A stretch of 64,000 nucleotides of DNA from Caproicibacter sp046707225 (GCF_046707225.1 NZ_JBJKOP010000008.1:102406-166405); one strand, 5' to 3'; shown: positions 8,422 to 16,731, numbered from the stretch's first letter. Notes: a model not told the origin generated them from the sequence alone. A program made the numbers and translations.

Positions 8422-9189
8422 TCATGAGATTTGTAGCCTTTCGATGGAAATCGTCTTTCCCGTCTTTTCATCGATGGAAAAAACAGCGCCGTCAATCCGG
8501 CAGTCGCCGTCCGCCAGCTCAAAGCGGACCGGCATTTTTGTCCTCATTTTCTGAATAGTAAGTTCCGGTTTGACCCCCAGCACGGATTGAACCGGGCCGG
8601 TCATTCCCAGGTCCGAAAGATACCCCGTGCCACCGGGAAGAATTGTTTCATCTGCGGTTTGCACATGGGTATGCGTGCCGAAAACCGCCGTAACACGGCC
8701 GTCGAGGTAGTAGGCCAGAGAACGCTTTTCTCCGGTCGCCTCGGCATGAAAGTCAACCAGTGTGATTTTCGGTACGCCCGCCGAGAGAATCCGGTCGGCA
8801 GCGTCGAAAGGAGATTCCATGCTTTCCATGTAAACAACTCCGATCAGATTCAGAACGCCTACCTGAATCCGCCCGAGATCGATGACTTCAAAACCCTTTC
8901 CGGGCGCGGAGGAAGGAAAATTCGCGGGGCGGAGCAGAGCCGGGCAGGAATCGTAAAGATCGTAGCTCTCCCTGCGGCGAAAGCTGTGGTTGCCTGATGT
9001 AATAACATCCACGCCGCTGTCGAACAGATGATGAACGGACGCGGGGGTCAGTCCGTTGCCGTCGGCGGAGTTTTCCCCGTTCGCGATGACCAGATCGATC
9101 CCTTTCATTTTTTTGACGGCCGGCAGGTGACTGCGCAGAAAATTGCAGCCGATGCTGCCGACCACGTCTCCGATTGCCAATATATTCAC
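8422..9189 (-). CDS. ymdB: 2',3'-cyclic-nucleotide phosphodiesterase YmdB
   Basis: 255 residues from the GTG at 9189, preceded by GGGGG seven bases upstream. Longer in-frame starts would run through the rny terminator. Motifs of the YmdB metallophosphoesterase family are seen: I-G-D-V-V-G at the start, A-N-G-E-N-S-A, T-S-G-N-H-S-F, V-D-F-H-A-E-A-T-G-E-K and G-T-H-T-H-V-Q-T-A-D-E. YmdB hydrolyses 2',3'-cyclic nucleotides and affects sporulation and biofilm choice in Bacillus. It lies just downstream of rny, the order seen in Bacillus. A terminator sits between them. Confidence 0.95.
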   Translation of the reverse strand: MNILAIGDVVGSIGCNFLRSHLPAVKKMKGIDLVIANGENSADGNGLTPASVHHLFDSGVDVITSGNHSFRRRESYDLYDSCPALLRPANFPSSAPGKGFEVIDLGRIQVGVLNLIGVVYMESMESPFDAADRILSAGVPKITLVDFHAEATGEKRSLAYYLDGRVTAVFGTHTHVQTADETILPGGTGYLSDLGMTGPVQSVLGVKPELTIQKMRTKMPVRFELADGDCRIDGAVFSIDEKTGKTISIERLQIS

Positions 9190-9220
9190 TTGATTACCCC
9201 CAAAGATGAAAACTCCGGAT

Positions 9221-9292
9221 AAAAAAAGGGAACAGCACTCTGTTCCCCTGTCGTTCCAAAATGTTTGCACAGGAGAGAAGTTCCTCCTGTGC
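9221..9292 (-). terminator. Terminator after rny, with a second hairpin
   Basis: GGGAACAG-AGTG-CTGTTCCC followed by TTTTTTT on the minus strand (9221-9247) is a clear terminator. A second perfect 9-bp hairpin GCACAGGAG/CTCCTGTGC at 9268-9292 lies between it and the rny stop. That one has no U run and may protect the mRNA end. Confidence 0.8.
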
Positions 9293-9330
9293 CACAGCCT
9301 GCACCGCAGCTTCAGCTGACGGATGAAATT

Positions 9331-10890
9331 TCATTTTGCGTATTCAATCGCTCTGCTTTCACGGATTATGGTAACCTTGATCTGGCCCGGATATTCCAAA
9401 TCACTTTCGATTTTTTTACAGATATCCCGTGCCAGAAGCACCATTTTGTCATCGCCGACGGATTCCGGTTTTACCATGATCCTGATTTCGCGGCCCGCCT
9501 GAATGGCATAGCTTCGGTCGACTCCGTCAAACGAGGAGGCAACGGCCTCCAGCTTTTCCAGACGCTTAATGTAGTTCTCCAGGTTTTCCCGCCTTGCCCC
9601 CGGCCGCGCCGCGCTGATTGCGTCTGCGGCCTGAACCAGACAGGCGACGATCGTTTTGGCTTCAACGTCTCCGTGATGGGCCTGTATCGCGTGTACCACC
9701 GCGTCGCTTTCCTTATATTTGCGAGCCATATCGACGCCGATGTCGACATGGGAACCTTCGATTTCATGATCCAGCGCTTTGCCGATATCATGCAGCAGAC
9801 CGGCTCTGCGCGCAACGGTTGGGTCCAACCCGAGTTCGCTTGCCATCATGCCGGCAAGATAGGCGACTTCAAGGGAATGGTTCAAAACATTCTGGCCGTA
9901 GCTGGTGCGGTAACGCAGCCGTCCCAGCAGCTTCACAAGTTCAGGGTGTACGCCGTTGACGCCGGCTTCAATCACGGCGTGCTCGCCTTCCTGCTTAATG
10001 GTGGCGTCCACCTCTCGACGAGCCTTTTCGATTGTTTCTTCAATCCGTGCGGGATGAATTCTTCCGTCTGCAATCAGGTGTTCCAGGGCGATGCGAGCCA
10101 CTTCGCGGCGGACCGGTTCGAAACAGGACAAAGTAATCGCTTCCGGCGTGTCGTCGATAATCAGGTCGACGCCGGTCATGGTCTCAATCGCGCGGATATT
10201 TCTTCCCTCGCGGCCGATAATCCTGCCCTTCATTTCATCATTCGGCAGCGGCACGACGGAGATGGTGGCTTCCGCGACATGGTCCGCGGCGCAGCGCTGA
10301 ATTGCGGTCGAAATAATCTCCCGCGCGGCTTTTTCTGATTCTTCCCTCGTCTGCTGATCGAATTCCATCAATTTGACAGCTTTTTCATGAGTTAACTCAT
10401 TTTCAAGATTGTTCAGAAGATAATCCTTTGCCTGATCCTTGGTGAAACCCGAAATCCGTTCCAGCATTTCAAACTGACTCTTTTTCAAAGCTTCCGCTTC
10501 GCCAAGGCGTTCTTCCACATGTTTCAGCTTATTGTTCAGGATTTCATCCTTGGCTTCCAGACTTTCCGTCTTTTTGTCAAGCGTCTCTTCCTTTTGCTGA
10601 ATGCGGCGTTCCTGCCGCTGTATTTCTTTCCGGCGCTCATTCAGTTCGCGCTCGGATTCCGTCCTTTGGCGGTGGATTTCATCTTTTCCCTCCAGAATTG
10701 CTTCCTTTTTCTTCGCTTCCGCCGTCTTGATCGCATCGCTTACAATCCGCTTTGCTTCCTGCTCCGCCGAACCGATGGTATACTCGGCAATCTTTTTGCG
10801 GTGAGCGACCCCCCCGAGGAAGGATATAACCGCGGCCACGGCGGCGGCTGCGACGACAGCGATAATACAGGTAATGAGAGTAACAGTCAA
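9331..10890 (-). CDS. rny: Ribonuclease Y
   Basis: 519 residues when started at the TTG at 10890, which sits behind a perfect AAAGGAGGTG. An ATG thirty bases upstream (10920) overlaps that ribosome site and is rejected; the TTG start gives the usual length of about 520. RNase Y is the membrane-anchored endonuclease that starts decay of many Firmicute mRNAs. One N-terminal membrane helix is followed by a ~150-residue charged coiled coil, the KH domain (I-I-G-R-E-G-R-N-I-R-A) and the HD domain (L-L-H-D-I-G-K-A-L-D-H-E). The E-Y-A-K C terminus is intact. Divergent from the thrS T-box unit. Confidence 0.97.
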   Translation of the reverse strand: MTVTLITCIIAVVAAAAVAAVISFLGGVAHRKKIAEYTIGSAEQEAKRIVSDAIKTAEAKKKEAILEGKDEIHRQRTESERELNERRKEIQRQERRIQQKEETLDKKTESLEAKDEILNNKLKHVEERLGEAEALKKSQFEMLERISGFTKDQAKDYLLNNLENELTHEKAVKLMEFDQQTREESEKAAREIISTAIQRCAADHVAEATISVVPLPNDEMKGRIIGREGRNIRAIETMTGVDLIIDDTPEAITLSCFEPVRREVARIALEHLIADGRIHPARIEETIEKARREVDATIKQEGEHAVIEAGVNGVHPELVKLLGRLRYRTSYGQNVLNHSLEVAYLAGMMASELGLDPTVARRAGLLHDIGKALDHEIEGSHVDIGVDMARKYKESDAVVHAIQAHHGDVEAKTIVACLVQAADAISAARPGARRENLENYIKRLEKLEAVASSFDGVDRSYAIQAGREIRIMVKPESVGDDKMVLLARDICKKIESDLEYPGQIKVTIIRESRAIEYAK

Positions 10891-11002
10891 ATTTTGGCAC
10901 CTCCTTTTCCTTTTCTTCATAATAAAAATTTAATAAATCATAAAAATTGGGTATCATGGGTGCGTTATCCCATAAAATGCAAAATATTGCATCATAAAAA
11001 TA

Positions 11003-11032
11003 ATTGTATTACTTTCCATGCCGGTCTGTCAA
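11003..11032 (-). promoter_or_regulatory. Probable sigma-A promoter of rny
   Basis: Minus strand TTGACA, 18-bp spacer, TACAAT. It lies 113 bp upstream of the rny TTG start, leaving a leader of about 100 nt. Confidence 0.7.
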
Positions 11033-11122
11033 GAAATTTGCTTAGAAATGCTTCCTGAGTTTTCATAATTTAGGACATGCTGCAAAATGATTGCCGCATT
11101 GTTTGGAAATCCGGTTGCCACG

Positions 11123-11151
11123 TTGACATTTTATGCATAAGGTGCTACTAT
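11123..11151 (+). promoter_or_regulatory. Sigma-A promoter of the thrS T-box unit
   Basis: TTGACA, 17-bp spacer, TACTAT. It is the only good promoter upstream of the T-box leader. Confidence 0.7.
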
Positions 11152-11199
11152 AATAATCATTATAAAAGATCTTTATATTCAGGGATTCATGAAAACTGA

Positions 11200-11452
11200 A
11201 AAAGCTGAAAATGTTGACGAGGAAGCCTCGCCCGGGACCCTGCTTCAGAGAGCGTGCGTTATGAGCTGAAAGCGCATGCAGCAGGACGGAGGAAGGCTAC
11301 CGCCTCCGAGTGTACACCGAAGCGAGAGCAAAAGGTGTGCCGGCCGCCGCCGTTATCGGGCCGCAAGGAGGGCAAAAGCATGGCTTTTGTCGAATTGGGT
11401 GGAACCGCAGGATCAATACCCTGCCCCAGGATTTGGGGCAGGGCTTTTTTAT
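11200..11452 (+). promoter_or_regulatory. T-box riboswitch of thrS
   Basis: The leader carries the T-box core G-G-G-T-G-G-A-A-C-C-G-C at about 11397-11408, the C-A-G-A-G-A-G-C element of stem I at about 11246-11253, and the terminator CCCTGCCCC-aggattt-GGGGCAGGG followed by CTTTTTT at 11419-11450. The codon ACC at 11299-11301, before C-G-C-C-T-C-C-G-A-G, is a plausible specifier and encodes threonine, matching the gene downstream. T-boxes read uncharged tRNA: unloaded tRNA-Thr would stabilise the antiterminator and switch thrS on. The specifier assignment is inferred from position only. Confidence 0.9.
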
Positions 11453-11473
11453 TTTTCAAAGGAGTGTAACAGG

Positions 11474-13384
11474 ATGATTCATGTCTGTTTAAAAGGCGAC
11501 CTTCGCGACTATGAAAGCGGAACAACCGTTGCAGAGGTTGCAAAATCCATCGGCGCCGGGCTTTATAAGGCTGCGTGCGCCGGAAAAATCGACGGAAAAA
11601 CGGTTGATCTGCGCACGCCGCTCTACAGCGACTGCAGTCTGGAAATTCTGACGTTTGAAGACGCCGAGGGAAAACGCGCTTACTGGCACACCACGTCCCA
11701 CATCATGGCGCAGGCGGTGAAACACCTGTTTCCGGAGGCGGGCTTTGCCATCGGCCCCGCGATTGAAAACGGCTTTTACTATGATTTCGACCTGCCCCGC
11801 ACGCTGACCCCGGAGGATCTCACCGCCATTGAGGCTGAAATGAAAAAAATCATCAAGCAGAATTTGCCGCTTGAGAGGTTTGAGCTGGACCCGGATGAAG
11901 CGATTGAACTGATGGAAAAGGAAAACCAGATTTACAAGGTGGAGCTGATCAGGGAACATTCCGGCAAGGGAGAAAAAATCAGTTTTTACCGGCAGGGCGA
12001 TTACGTCGACCTGTGCGCCGGCCCGCACCTGATGACAACCGGCCAGGTCAAGGCGGTCAAACTGACCAACTGCACCGGCGCCTACTGGCGCGCGGACAAA
12101 AACAATAAGATGCTGCAAAGGGTTTACGGCATTTCATTCCCGAAAGCCTCCGAACTCGATGCATACCTGACGATGATGGAGGAAGCAAAAAAGCGTGACC
12201 ACCGCAAGCTGGGCCGCGACCTTGATCTGTTCGACATTTACGACGAGGGCCCCGGCTTCCCGTTCTTTCTGCCGAAGGGCATGGTCCTGCGCAATCTGCT
12301 TGAAAACTTCTGGCGCGAGGAGCACGCGAAGCACGGCTATCAGGAGATTCGCACCCCGATCATCCTGAGCAAAGACCTCTGGCTTCGCTCCGGGCACTGG
12401 GATCATTATAAGGACAACATGTACACGACAAAGATCGACGACGGGGATTACTGCATTAAGCCGATGAACTGCCCCGGCGGAATGCTGGTTTATAAGCGCA
12501 AGCTGCATTCCTACCGCGACCTTCCGGAGCGCGTGGCGGAGCTGGGGCTGGTGCATCGGCACGAGCTTTCCGGCGCTTTGCACGGCCTGATGCGCGTTCG
12601 CTGCTTTACCCAGGACGACGCTCACATCTTTATGACGCCGGAACAGATTGAAAGTGAAATCCTCGGCGTGATGGACCTGATCGACAGCTTTTACAAAGTG
12701 TTCGGTTTTGAATACAATCTGGAACTTTCCACGCGCCCGAAAGATTCCATGGGAACCGACGAACAGTGGAATATGGCGACGGACGCGCTGATTCACGCCT
12801 TGAAAGCGAACGGAAAGCCCTATGTTGTCAACGAGGGCGACGGCGCGTTTTACGGCCCGAAGATCGATTTCCATCTGCGTGACTCCATCGGAAGAACCTG
12901 GCAGTGCGGTACGATTCAGCTTGATTTTCAGATGCCAGAGCGGTTCGACCTGACCTATACCGGCGCCGACGGCGAAAAGCACCGCCCGGTTATGATTCAC
13001 CGCGTTATTTTCGGAAGTATCGAGCGGTTTATCGGAATTTTGACGGAGCATTACGCAGGAGCGTTCCCGCTGTGGCTGGCTCCGGTTCAGGTCAAGGTGC
13101 TTCCGATTTCGGACGGCACGCAGGAATATGCCCGGAAGGTGGCCGATGAGCTGGCCGCGGCGGGCCTGCGGATGGAACTTGACACGCGCAATGAAAAAAT
13201 CGGCTACAAGATTCGCGAGGCGCAGCTTCAAAAGATTCCTTACATGCTCGTAATCGGTGAAAAGGAAGCTCAGAACGGGGAAATTTCCGTTCGCAGCCGC
13301 AAGGGCGGCGACCTGGGCGCCATGAGCCTCTCGGAATTCGTGAAAAAGGCTTCAGAAGAAGTTGCGACAAAAGCAAAAGACTGA
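11474..13384 (+). CDS. thrS: Threonyl-tRNA synthetase
   Basis: 636 residues from the ATG at 11474, which follows GGAGTG just after the T-box terminator; longer in-frame starts would lie inside the riboswitch. Domains in order: TGS (about 1-60), the editing/SAD domain with the zinc-hydrolase motif H-T-T-S-H-x-x-x-Q-A-V, the class II catalytic core (M-N-C-P-G-G-M-L-V, R-V-R-C-F-T-Q-D-D-A-H-I-F, M-I-H-R-V-I-F-G-S-I-E-R), and the C-terminal anticodon-binding domain (V-Q-V-K-V-L-P-I-S). Monocistronic, closed by a strong terminator. Confidence 0.98.
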   Translation: MIHVCLKGDLRDYESGTTVAEVAKSIGAGLYKAACAGKIDGKTVDLRTPLYSDCSLEILTFEDAEGKRAYWHTTSHIMAQAVKHLFPEAGFAIGPAIENGFYYDFDLPRTLTPEDLTAIEAEMKKIIKQNLPLERFELDPDEAIELMEKENQIYKVELIREHSGKGEKISFYRQGDYVDLCAGPHLMTTGQVKAVKLTNCTGAYWRADKNNKMLQRVYGISFPKASELDAYLTMMEEAKKRDHRKLGRDLDLFDIYDEGPGFPFFLPKGMVLRNLLENFWREEHAKHGYQEIRTPIILSKDLWLRSGHWDHYKDNMYTTKIDDGDYCIKPMNCPGGMLVYKRKLHSYRDLPERVAELGLVHRHELSGALHGLMRVRCFTQDDAHIFMTPEQIESEILGVMDLIDSFYKVFGFEYNLELSTRPKDSMGTDEQWNMATDALIHALKANGKPYVVNEGDGAFYGPKIDFHLRDSIGRTWQCGTIQLDFQMPERFDLTYTGADGEKHRPVMIHRVIFGSIERFIGILTEHYAGAFPLWLAPVQVKVLPISDGTQEYARKVADELAAAGLRMELDTRNEKIGYKIREAQLQKIPYMLVIGEKEAQNGEISVRSRKGGDLGAMSLSEFVKKASEEVATKAKD

Positions 13385-13404
13385 TTTCCAGAATAATGCA
13401 GCGA

Positions 13405-13443
13405 GAGGGCCGTATCCGCATAAACGGATACGGCCCTCCTTTT
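13405..13443 (+). terminator. Terminator after thrS
   Basis: AGGGCCGTATCCG-cataaa-CGGATACGGCCCT followed by CCTTTT. Its position between convergent genes allows use on both strands. Confidence 0.85.
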
Positions 13444-13455
13444 GCAGCCTTAACC

Positions 13456-13668
13456 TTAGCTTTTCCTCTTTGATTTAATCCACTCAGCGAAAAGATATAT
13501 CAAAAAACATGCGGCGTAAGCGAAACTGAAATTTAATAATGCATGAATCCACAGGGGCGGATAGGTGTTGTTGTAAAACCATGGGCGCAAAAGCCTGGGC
13601 AGAACGGTGCCGCCAATCGCTACCCCAAGGCTGACGCCGATGGCGGATTTCAGGGCTCTTTTGACCAC
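13456..13668 (-). CDS. Small membrane protein of unknown function
   Basis: About 70 residues. GTG at 13668 lies five bases after GGAGGG; a TTG one codon earlier is too close to that site. The sequence has a positively charged N terminus (V-K-R-A-L-K), a glycine-rich hydrophobic stretch and a second membrane helix (L-L-N-F-S-F-A-Y-A-A-C-F-L-I-Y-L-F-A), with a basic C terminus. I do not recognise the family. The good ribosome site and coherent topology argue that it is real. Confidence 0.6.
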   Translation of the reverse strand: MVKRALKSAIGVSLGVAIGGTVLPRLLRPWFYNNTYPPLWIHALLNFSFAYAACFLIYLFAEWIKSKRKS

Positions 13669-13833
13669 CAAATCCCTCCTCAGTAAAATTGACCGTTTCG
13701 GTTGTTATCAGCAAGTTTTGGCTGTCCGTCTTGACGACGAGATTAAAACCTCGCGAGGCTTTCTCATTTGGCCGGATGTAATTCACGATGATGTTGATCA
13801 TTGGGTCGTCGTTACAGTTTGCGTCAGTTACTT

Positions 13834-13867
13834 ATGTTCCTCCCCGCCGTCGGCGGGGGAGGAACAT
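13834..13867. repeat. Near-perfect inverted repeat in the 13.7-14.0 kb intergenic region
   Basis: ATGTTCCTCCCCGCCG / CGGCGGGGGAGGAACAT with a single extra G and almost no loop. There is no U run on either side, so it is not a standard terminator. The rest of 13669-14015 holds no gene I can support. Confidence 0.55.
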
Positions 13868-14015
13868 GTCCATATTCGCAATCTTAGATGATATCATACC
13901 ATAAATTTTGTTTCACAGCGTTAAGTTTTCGCAGATTTTAGGCAAAGGGCCGGCAGGATGGACCGGAGCCCTTGGGCTTATACGGCAGAATGTCAAACTA
14001 TATATAGATTTACTA

Positions 14016-14044
14016 TTGACGATTCAGTCAATATATTGTATGAT
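14016..14044 (+). promoter_or_regulatory. Promoter with overlapping TTGAC/GTCAA inverted repeat
   Basis: TTGACG, 17-bp spacer, TATGAT, 35 bp before the NrdD-tail-like gene. The -35 box is one arm of TTGAC-gattca-GTCAA (14016-14031), a possible operator. Confidence 0.7.
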
Positions 14045-14078
14045 ATGAAAACAGATTAAGAAAGAAGGCTGTTTGAAG

Positions 14079-14348
14079 ATGCAGACGAATGTAACGGTTA
14101 CCGGAAATGGATTGGCAGAATCAGAGGTCAATAACTATATTCAGTATGTCAATCAGAAGAATCCGGGCAGAGTCATCAAATCTCTACAGATTGAGCCGGA
14201 CGGCGAGTATGTGAACCTGTCCTATGAGCTGGAGCCGGTTCCGTTTGAGAGGATCCGCCGGATCACAGGGTATCTGGTCGGAACAATGGACCGCTGGAAC
14301 AACGCAAAACGCGCTGAGGAGCGGGATCGCGTCAAGCACGGCATGTAA
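14079..14348 (+). CDS. Small protein resembling the C-terminal glycyl-radical tail of class III ribonucleotide reductase
   Basis: 89 residues from the ATG at 14079 (an in-frame TTG two codons earlier is possible). The C-terminal third, R-I-T-G-Y-L-V (62-67 region), D-R-W-N-N-A-K (71-77) and E-E-R-D-R-V-K-H (80-87), matches in order and spacing the end of anaerobic NrdD: R-x-C-G-Y-L, D-R-x-N-x-x-K, E-x-x-x-R-V-K-H. Gly64 would be the radical glycine; the preceding Cys is Thr. The N-terminal part (G-N-G-L-A-E-S-E-V-N-N-Y-I) is not from NrdD. No full nrdD gene is in the window. It may be a spare-part protein comparable in idea to GrcA, or a repurposed regulator. Confidence 0.75.
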   Translation: MQTNVTVTGNGLAESEVNNYIQYVNQKNPGRVIKSLQIEPDGEYVNLSYELEPVPFERIRRITGYLVGTMDRWNNAKRAEERDRVKHGM

Positions 14349-14434
14349 TACTTTCATTTTAGGAGGGCGATTGCTCCGATTTATGGTTTTTCTCTGAAGA
14401 AAGGGAAATGCTAATCGACGGGGTGATCGTGTTT

Positions 14435-14578
14435 ATGACTGAAATTGACCCAAAAATGAAAGATCGATTTAATTCTCTGTCTGAGGGTTTGAAATCGGAG
14501 ATCATGAAGCAGAATGTTCAGATCCGCAGCCTTCAGGACCTGATTCACTGCCTTGAGAAAATCGTAAAAGAAGGCTGA
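14435..14578 (+). CDS. Small hypothetical protein
   Basis: 47 residues beginning M-T-E-I-D-P-K-M-K-D-R-F, charged and helical (S-E-G-L-K-S-E-I-M-K-Q-N, L-Q-D-L-I-H-C-L-E-K-I-V). The frame is open from an earlier ATG at 14408, so the start is uncertain. A G-run precedes the 14435 ATG at a wide spacing. It is probably co-transcribed with the NrdD-tail-like gene 86 bp upstream and ends nine bases before a terminator. Not recognised. Confidence 0.55.
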   Translation: MTEIDPKMKDRFNSLSEGLKSEIMKQNVQIRSLQDLIHCLEKIVKEG

Positions 14579-14587
14579 CGAAGAGAA

Positions 14588-14625
14588 CGCCGCGCGGCTG
14601 TAGCCGCGCGGCGCCTCCTTGTTAT
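14588..14625 (+). terminator. GC-rich terminator
   Basis: CGCCGCGCGGC-tgta-GCCGCGCGGCG with a weak CCTCCTTGTT tail, between convergent units. Confidence 0.65.
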
Positions 14626-14633
14626 ATGGAAAT

Positions 14634-15686
14634 TTAGAGTTCGTCCCTGTTTTTCAGCATGTTGTCCAGCTCATCCGCTAGATGGACGATCTGCTGAACC
14701 GCGTTGGAGACGTCCTCAAGTGCTTTTGCCTGCTCGTGAGATGTGCTCAGGGTCACTTCGGAGTGGGTTACCGTCTCGCTGATGGATTTTTTAATTTTTT
14801 CCGTCAGCAGAGAAATTTCATTGGCTGTTTCTTTGGAATTATCCGAAAGGTTTTTAATCTCTCTGGCTACGACCGCAAAGCCTACGCCCGATTCGCCCGC
14901 GTGGGCCGCCTCGATGGAAGAGTTAATGCCGAGGATTTTCGTATTCATCGCTATTTTATTGATCAGCGCAAGAATATTTCCGATTTCGGTATTAAATTTC
15001 CCAATCTGTGTAATTTCCTGATTTAAATCTTCCTGCTCGCCCATAATACTCTGTGAAGACGACGCGAGTTCTTCCAAAGTGGCGGAGATTTCAACAAATT
15101 TGCCGGCAAGCCTTTTTGCGATCGCTTCCAACTGCAGTCTTGCGTATCCGCTTTGCGCGAGGGAATTTACGACAATAAAGAGAACTTCTGCCGCCGCCGA
15201 GATGCGTTCGGATTTGGTTGCTTCAATTTCATGAACGGCTTCCACCAGCCCGGATTCGCTAACTCCGATTTCCTGGGCGGTCTTTCGGTATATTTCTTCC
15301 TCCGGGCTGCCGGCAAGGCACTGCCCTCCGAGCACGGTGCCGACAAGCTCGCCGCCCACCATGATGGGAGCCGCGAAATCAATCAGTCCGGCGTGGCAGT
15401 TGCCGATAAAGGGCCGTCCGGTTCTGGCGGCTTCTAAGCCCATTCGATGATGCGATTCCGCACACCGGCTGTCTCCGATTGTGGATTTATGTATAAATTC
15501 GGTGCAGAACTTTGTGTAAGAGCTGGGCTGGGTGACCGGATTCCCGTTGCGGTCAACCGTGACGCTCGCGCAATTCATTCCTTTGGCAAAATTATCCTGA
15601 AATTTTTGCAACAGGACAAGATCCACAATATCTGTGATTTCCAATGCCTTTAAATCTATTTTTTCATGGTCCAGAAGCTTAATCAC
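14634..15686 (-). CDS. PocR-domain sensor with methyl-accepting chemotaxis signalling domain
   Basis: 350 residues, no membrane segment. The first ~170 residues are a PocR ligand-binding domain with conserved cysteines (F-C-T-E-F-I-H, C-A-E-S-H-H-R-M-G, N-C-H-A-G-L-I-D-F-A-A-P-I). PocR domains sense small hydrocarbon or diol-type ligands, sometimes through metal binding. The C-terminal part is a shortened MCP domain with the hairpin-tip sequence I-N-S-S-I-E-A-A-H-A-G-E-S-G-V-G-F-A-V-V-A-R-E-I, which normally contacts CheA/CheW. GTG start behind AAGGGG. No che genes are in the window, so the partner kinase is unknown. It stands alone. Confidence 0.88.
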   Translation of the reverse strand: MIKLLDHEKIDLKALEITDIVDLVLLQKFQDNFAKGMNCASVTVDRNGNPVTQPSSYTKFCTEFIHKSTIGDSRCAESHHRMGLEAARTGRPFIGNCHAGLIDFAAPIMVGGELVGTVLGGQCLAGSPEEEIYRKTAQEIGVSESGLVEAVHEIEATKSERISAAAEVLFIVVNSLAQSGYARLQLEAIAKRLAGKFVEISATLEELASSSQSIMGEQEDLNQEITQIGKFNTEIGNILALINKIAMNTKILGINSSIEAAHAGESGVGFAVVAREIKNLSDNSKETANEISLLTEKIKKSISETVTHSEVTLSTSHEQAKALEDVSNAVQQIVHLADELDNMLKNRDEL

Positions 15687-15806
15687 AAGTCCATCCCCTT
15701 TTTAAACTATTTTATCATTTAATGGAAAATGTTATCAGTTGAAAGGAATTATAAGGAATTAATCGGAATGGTAATAATTTCCTGACTTTTAATTAAAGGG
15801 ATTTTT

Positions 15807-16439
15807 ATGGAACAATTTAAAAGAATACCCGCTCACATCGGTATCATTCCCGACGGAAACAGAAGATGGGCCCAAAGAAACGGATTTAAGAAAGAAGACG
15901 GGTATCGGTACGGCATTCAGCCGGGGTTTGAGCTTTATCGTCAGCTGCTGGAATGCGGTGTGAAAGAAGCGACTTTTTACGGCTTCACCAAAGACAATAA
16001 TAAAAGGGCAAAAGAGCAGCGCGACTCATTTACGAAGGCCTGTGTGGATGCTGTCGAACTATTAAGCGGCAAAGACGCCAATTTGCTGGTCGTGGGAAAT
16101 GCGGAATCGCCTGCTTTCCCAACGGAACTGAAAAAATATGCAAACCGAAGGGTTTGCTTTGGCAAGGGAACAATCAATTTGAATTTTCTGGTGAATTATG
16201 ACTGGGAGTGGGATATAAACGGCCTTGCACAGAACGGGCGGATCAAATCGTCCGGAATTCCAAGAATGGATCTGATCATCAGGTGGGGCGGGTGCAGGCG
16301 TTTAAGCGGTTTTTTGCCTGCCCAGTCGGTTTATGCGGATTTTTACATCATAGACGACTTCTGGCCTGATTTCAAACCTTCACATTTTTATGAGGCGCTG
16401 CGGTGGTATCAGAGCTGTGATGTAACGCTGGGCGGTTAG
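15807..16439 (+). CDS. Divergent cis-prenyltransferase (undecaprenyl diphosphate synthase-like)
   Basis: 210 residues, shorter than the usual ~240-250. The hallmark start H-I-G-I-I-P-D-G-N-R-R-W-A is present with the catalytic Asp, as is F-Y-G-F-T-K-D-N. Near the C terminus, canonical R-T-G-G-E-x-R-I-S-N-F is replaced by R-W-G-G-C-R-R-L-S-G-F, so the metal-binding Glu is a Cys. The following Y-A-D-F-Y-I-I-D-D-F-W-P-D-F matches the family. The Arg/Ser residues that bind isopentenyl diphosphate remain. This is unlikely to be the housekeeping UppS; it may make a shorter or different polyprenyl product or be a pseudoenzyme. RBS AAAGGG precedes the ATG. Single gene. Confidence 0.82.
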   Translation: MEQFKRIPAHIGIIPDGNRRWAQRNGFKKEDGYRYGIQPGFELYRQLLECGVKEATFYGFTKDNNKRAKEQRDSFTKACVDAVELLSGKDANLLVVGNAESPAFPTELKKYANRRVCFGKGTINLNFLVNYDWEWDINGLAQNGRIKSSGIPRMDLIIRWGGCRRLSGFLPAQSVYADFYIIDDFWPDFKPSHFYEALRWYQSCDVTLGG

Positions 16440-16526
16440 CTCTTCAAATGTTCATAAAAAATTCATAATTTTATGTTATTATGTAAACAATACTTTAAGA
16501 TGAAATTGAATTACGGGAGGTCTAAA

Positions 16527-16679
16527 ATGAAAGTGAACTCTAAGATTGCGCTGCAAAGCAAGTTAAGGGTGTTCCTGGCTTATTACCATACGGCCGAAAA
16601 AGAAAATGATCAGGAACGCAAGGACAAGCTGGAGCCATATATTGAAGACCTCCGGGAAGAAATTAAAAATACGGAATAA
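16527..16679 (+). CDS. Small charged hypothetical protein
   Basis: 50 residues from the ATG at 16527, behind GGGAGG six bases upstream. Highly helical and charged (H-T-A-E-K-E-N-D-Q-E-R-K-D-K-L-E-P-Y-I-E-D-L). It ends seven bases before a strong terminator, consistent with a real short gene. Family not recognised. Confidence 0.6.
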   Translation: MKVNSKIALQSKLRVFLAYYHTAEKENDQERKDKLEPYIEDLREEIKNTE

Positions 16680-16686
16680 GCAGGCA

Positions 16687-16729
16687 GAGGCTCCGTTTGG
16701 GAAAACCCAAACGGAGCCTCTGTTTTTTT
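16687..16729 (+). terminator. Strong rho-independent terminator
   Basis: Perfect 15-bp stem GAGGCTCCGTTTGGG-aaaa-CCCAAACGGAGCCTC followed by TGTTTTTTT. Confidence 0.9.
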
Positions 16730-16731
16730 GA

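Noticed and set aside
9265..10338. 357-codon plus-strand frame across rny
   Set aside because: Antisense of the RNase Y KH and HD domains; no ribosome site and no recognisable protein.
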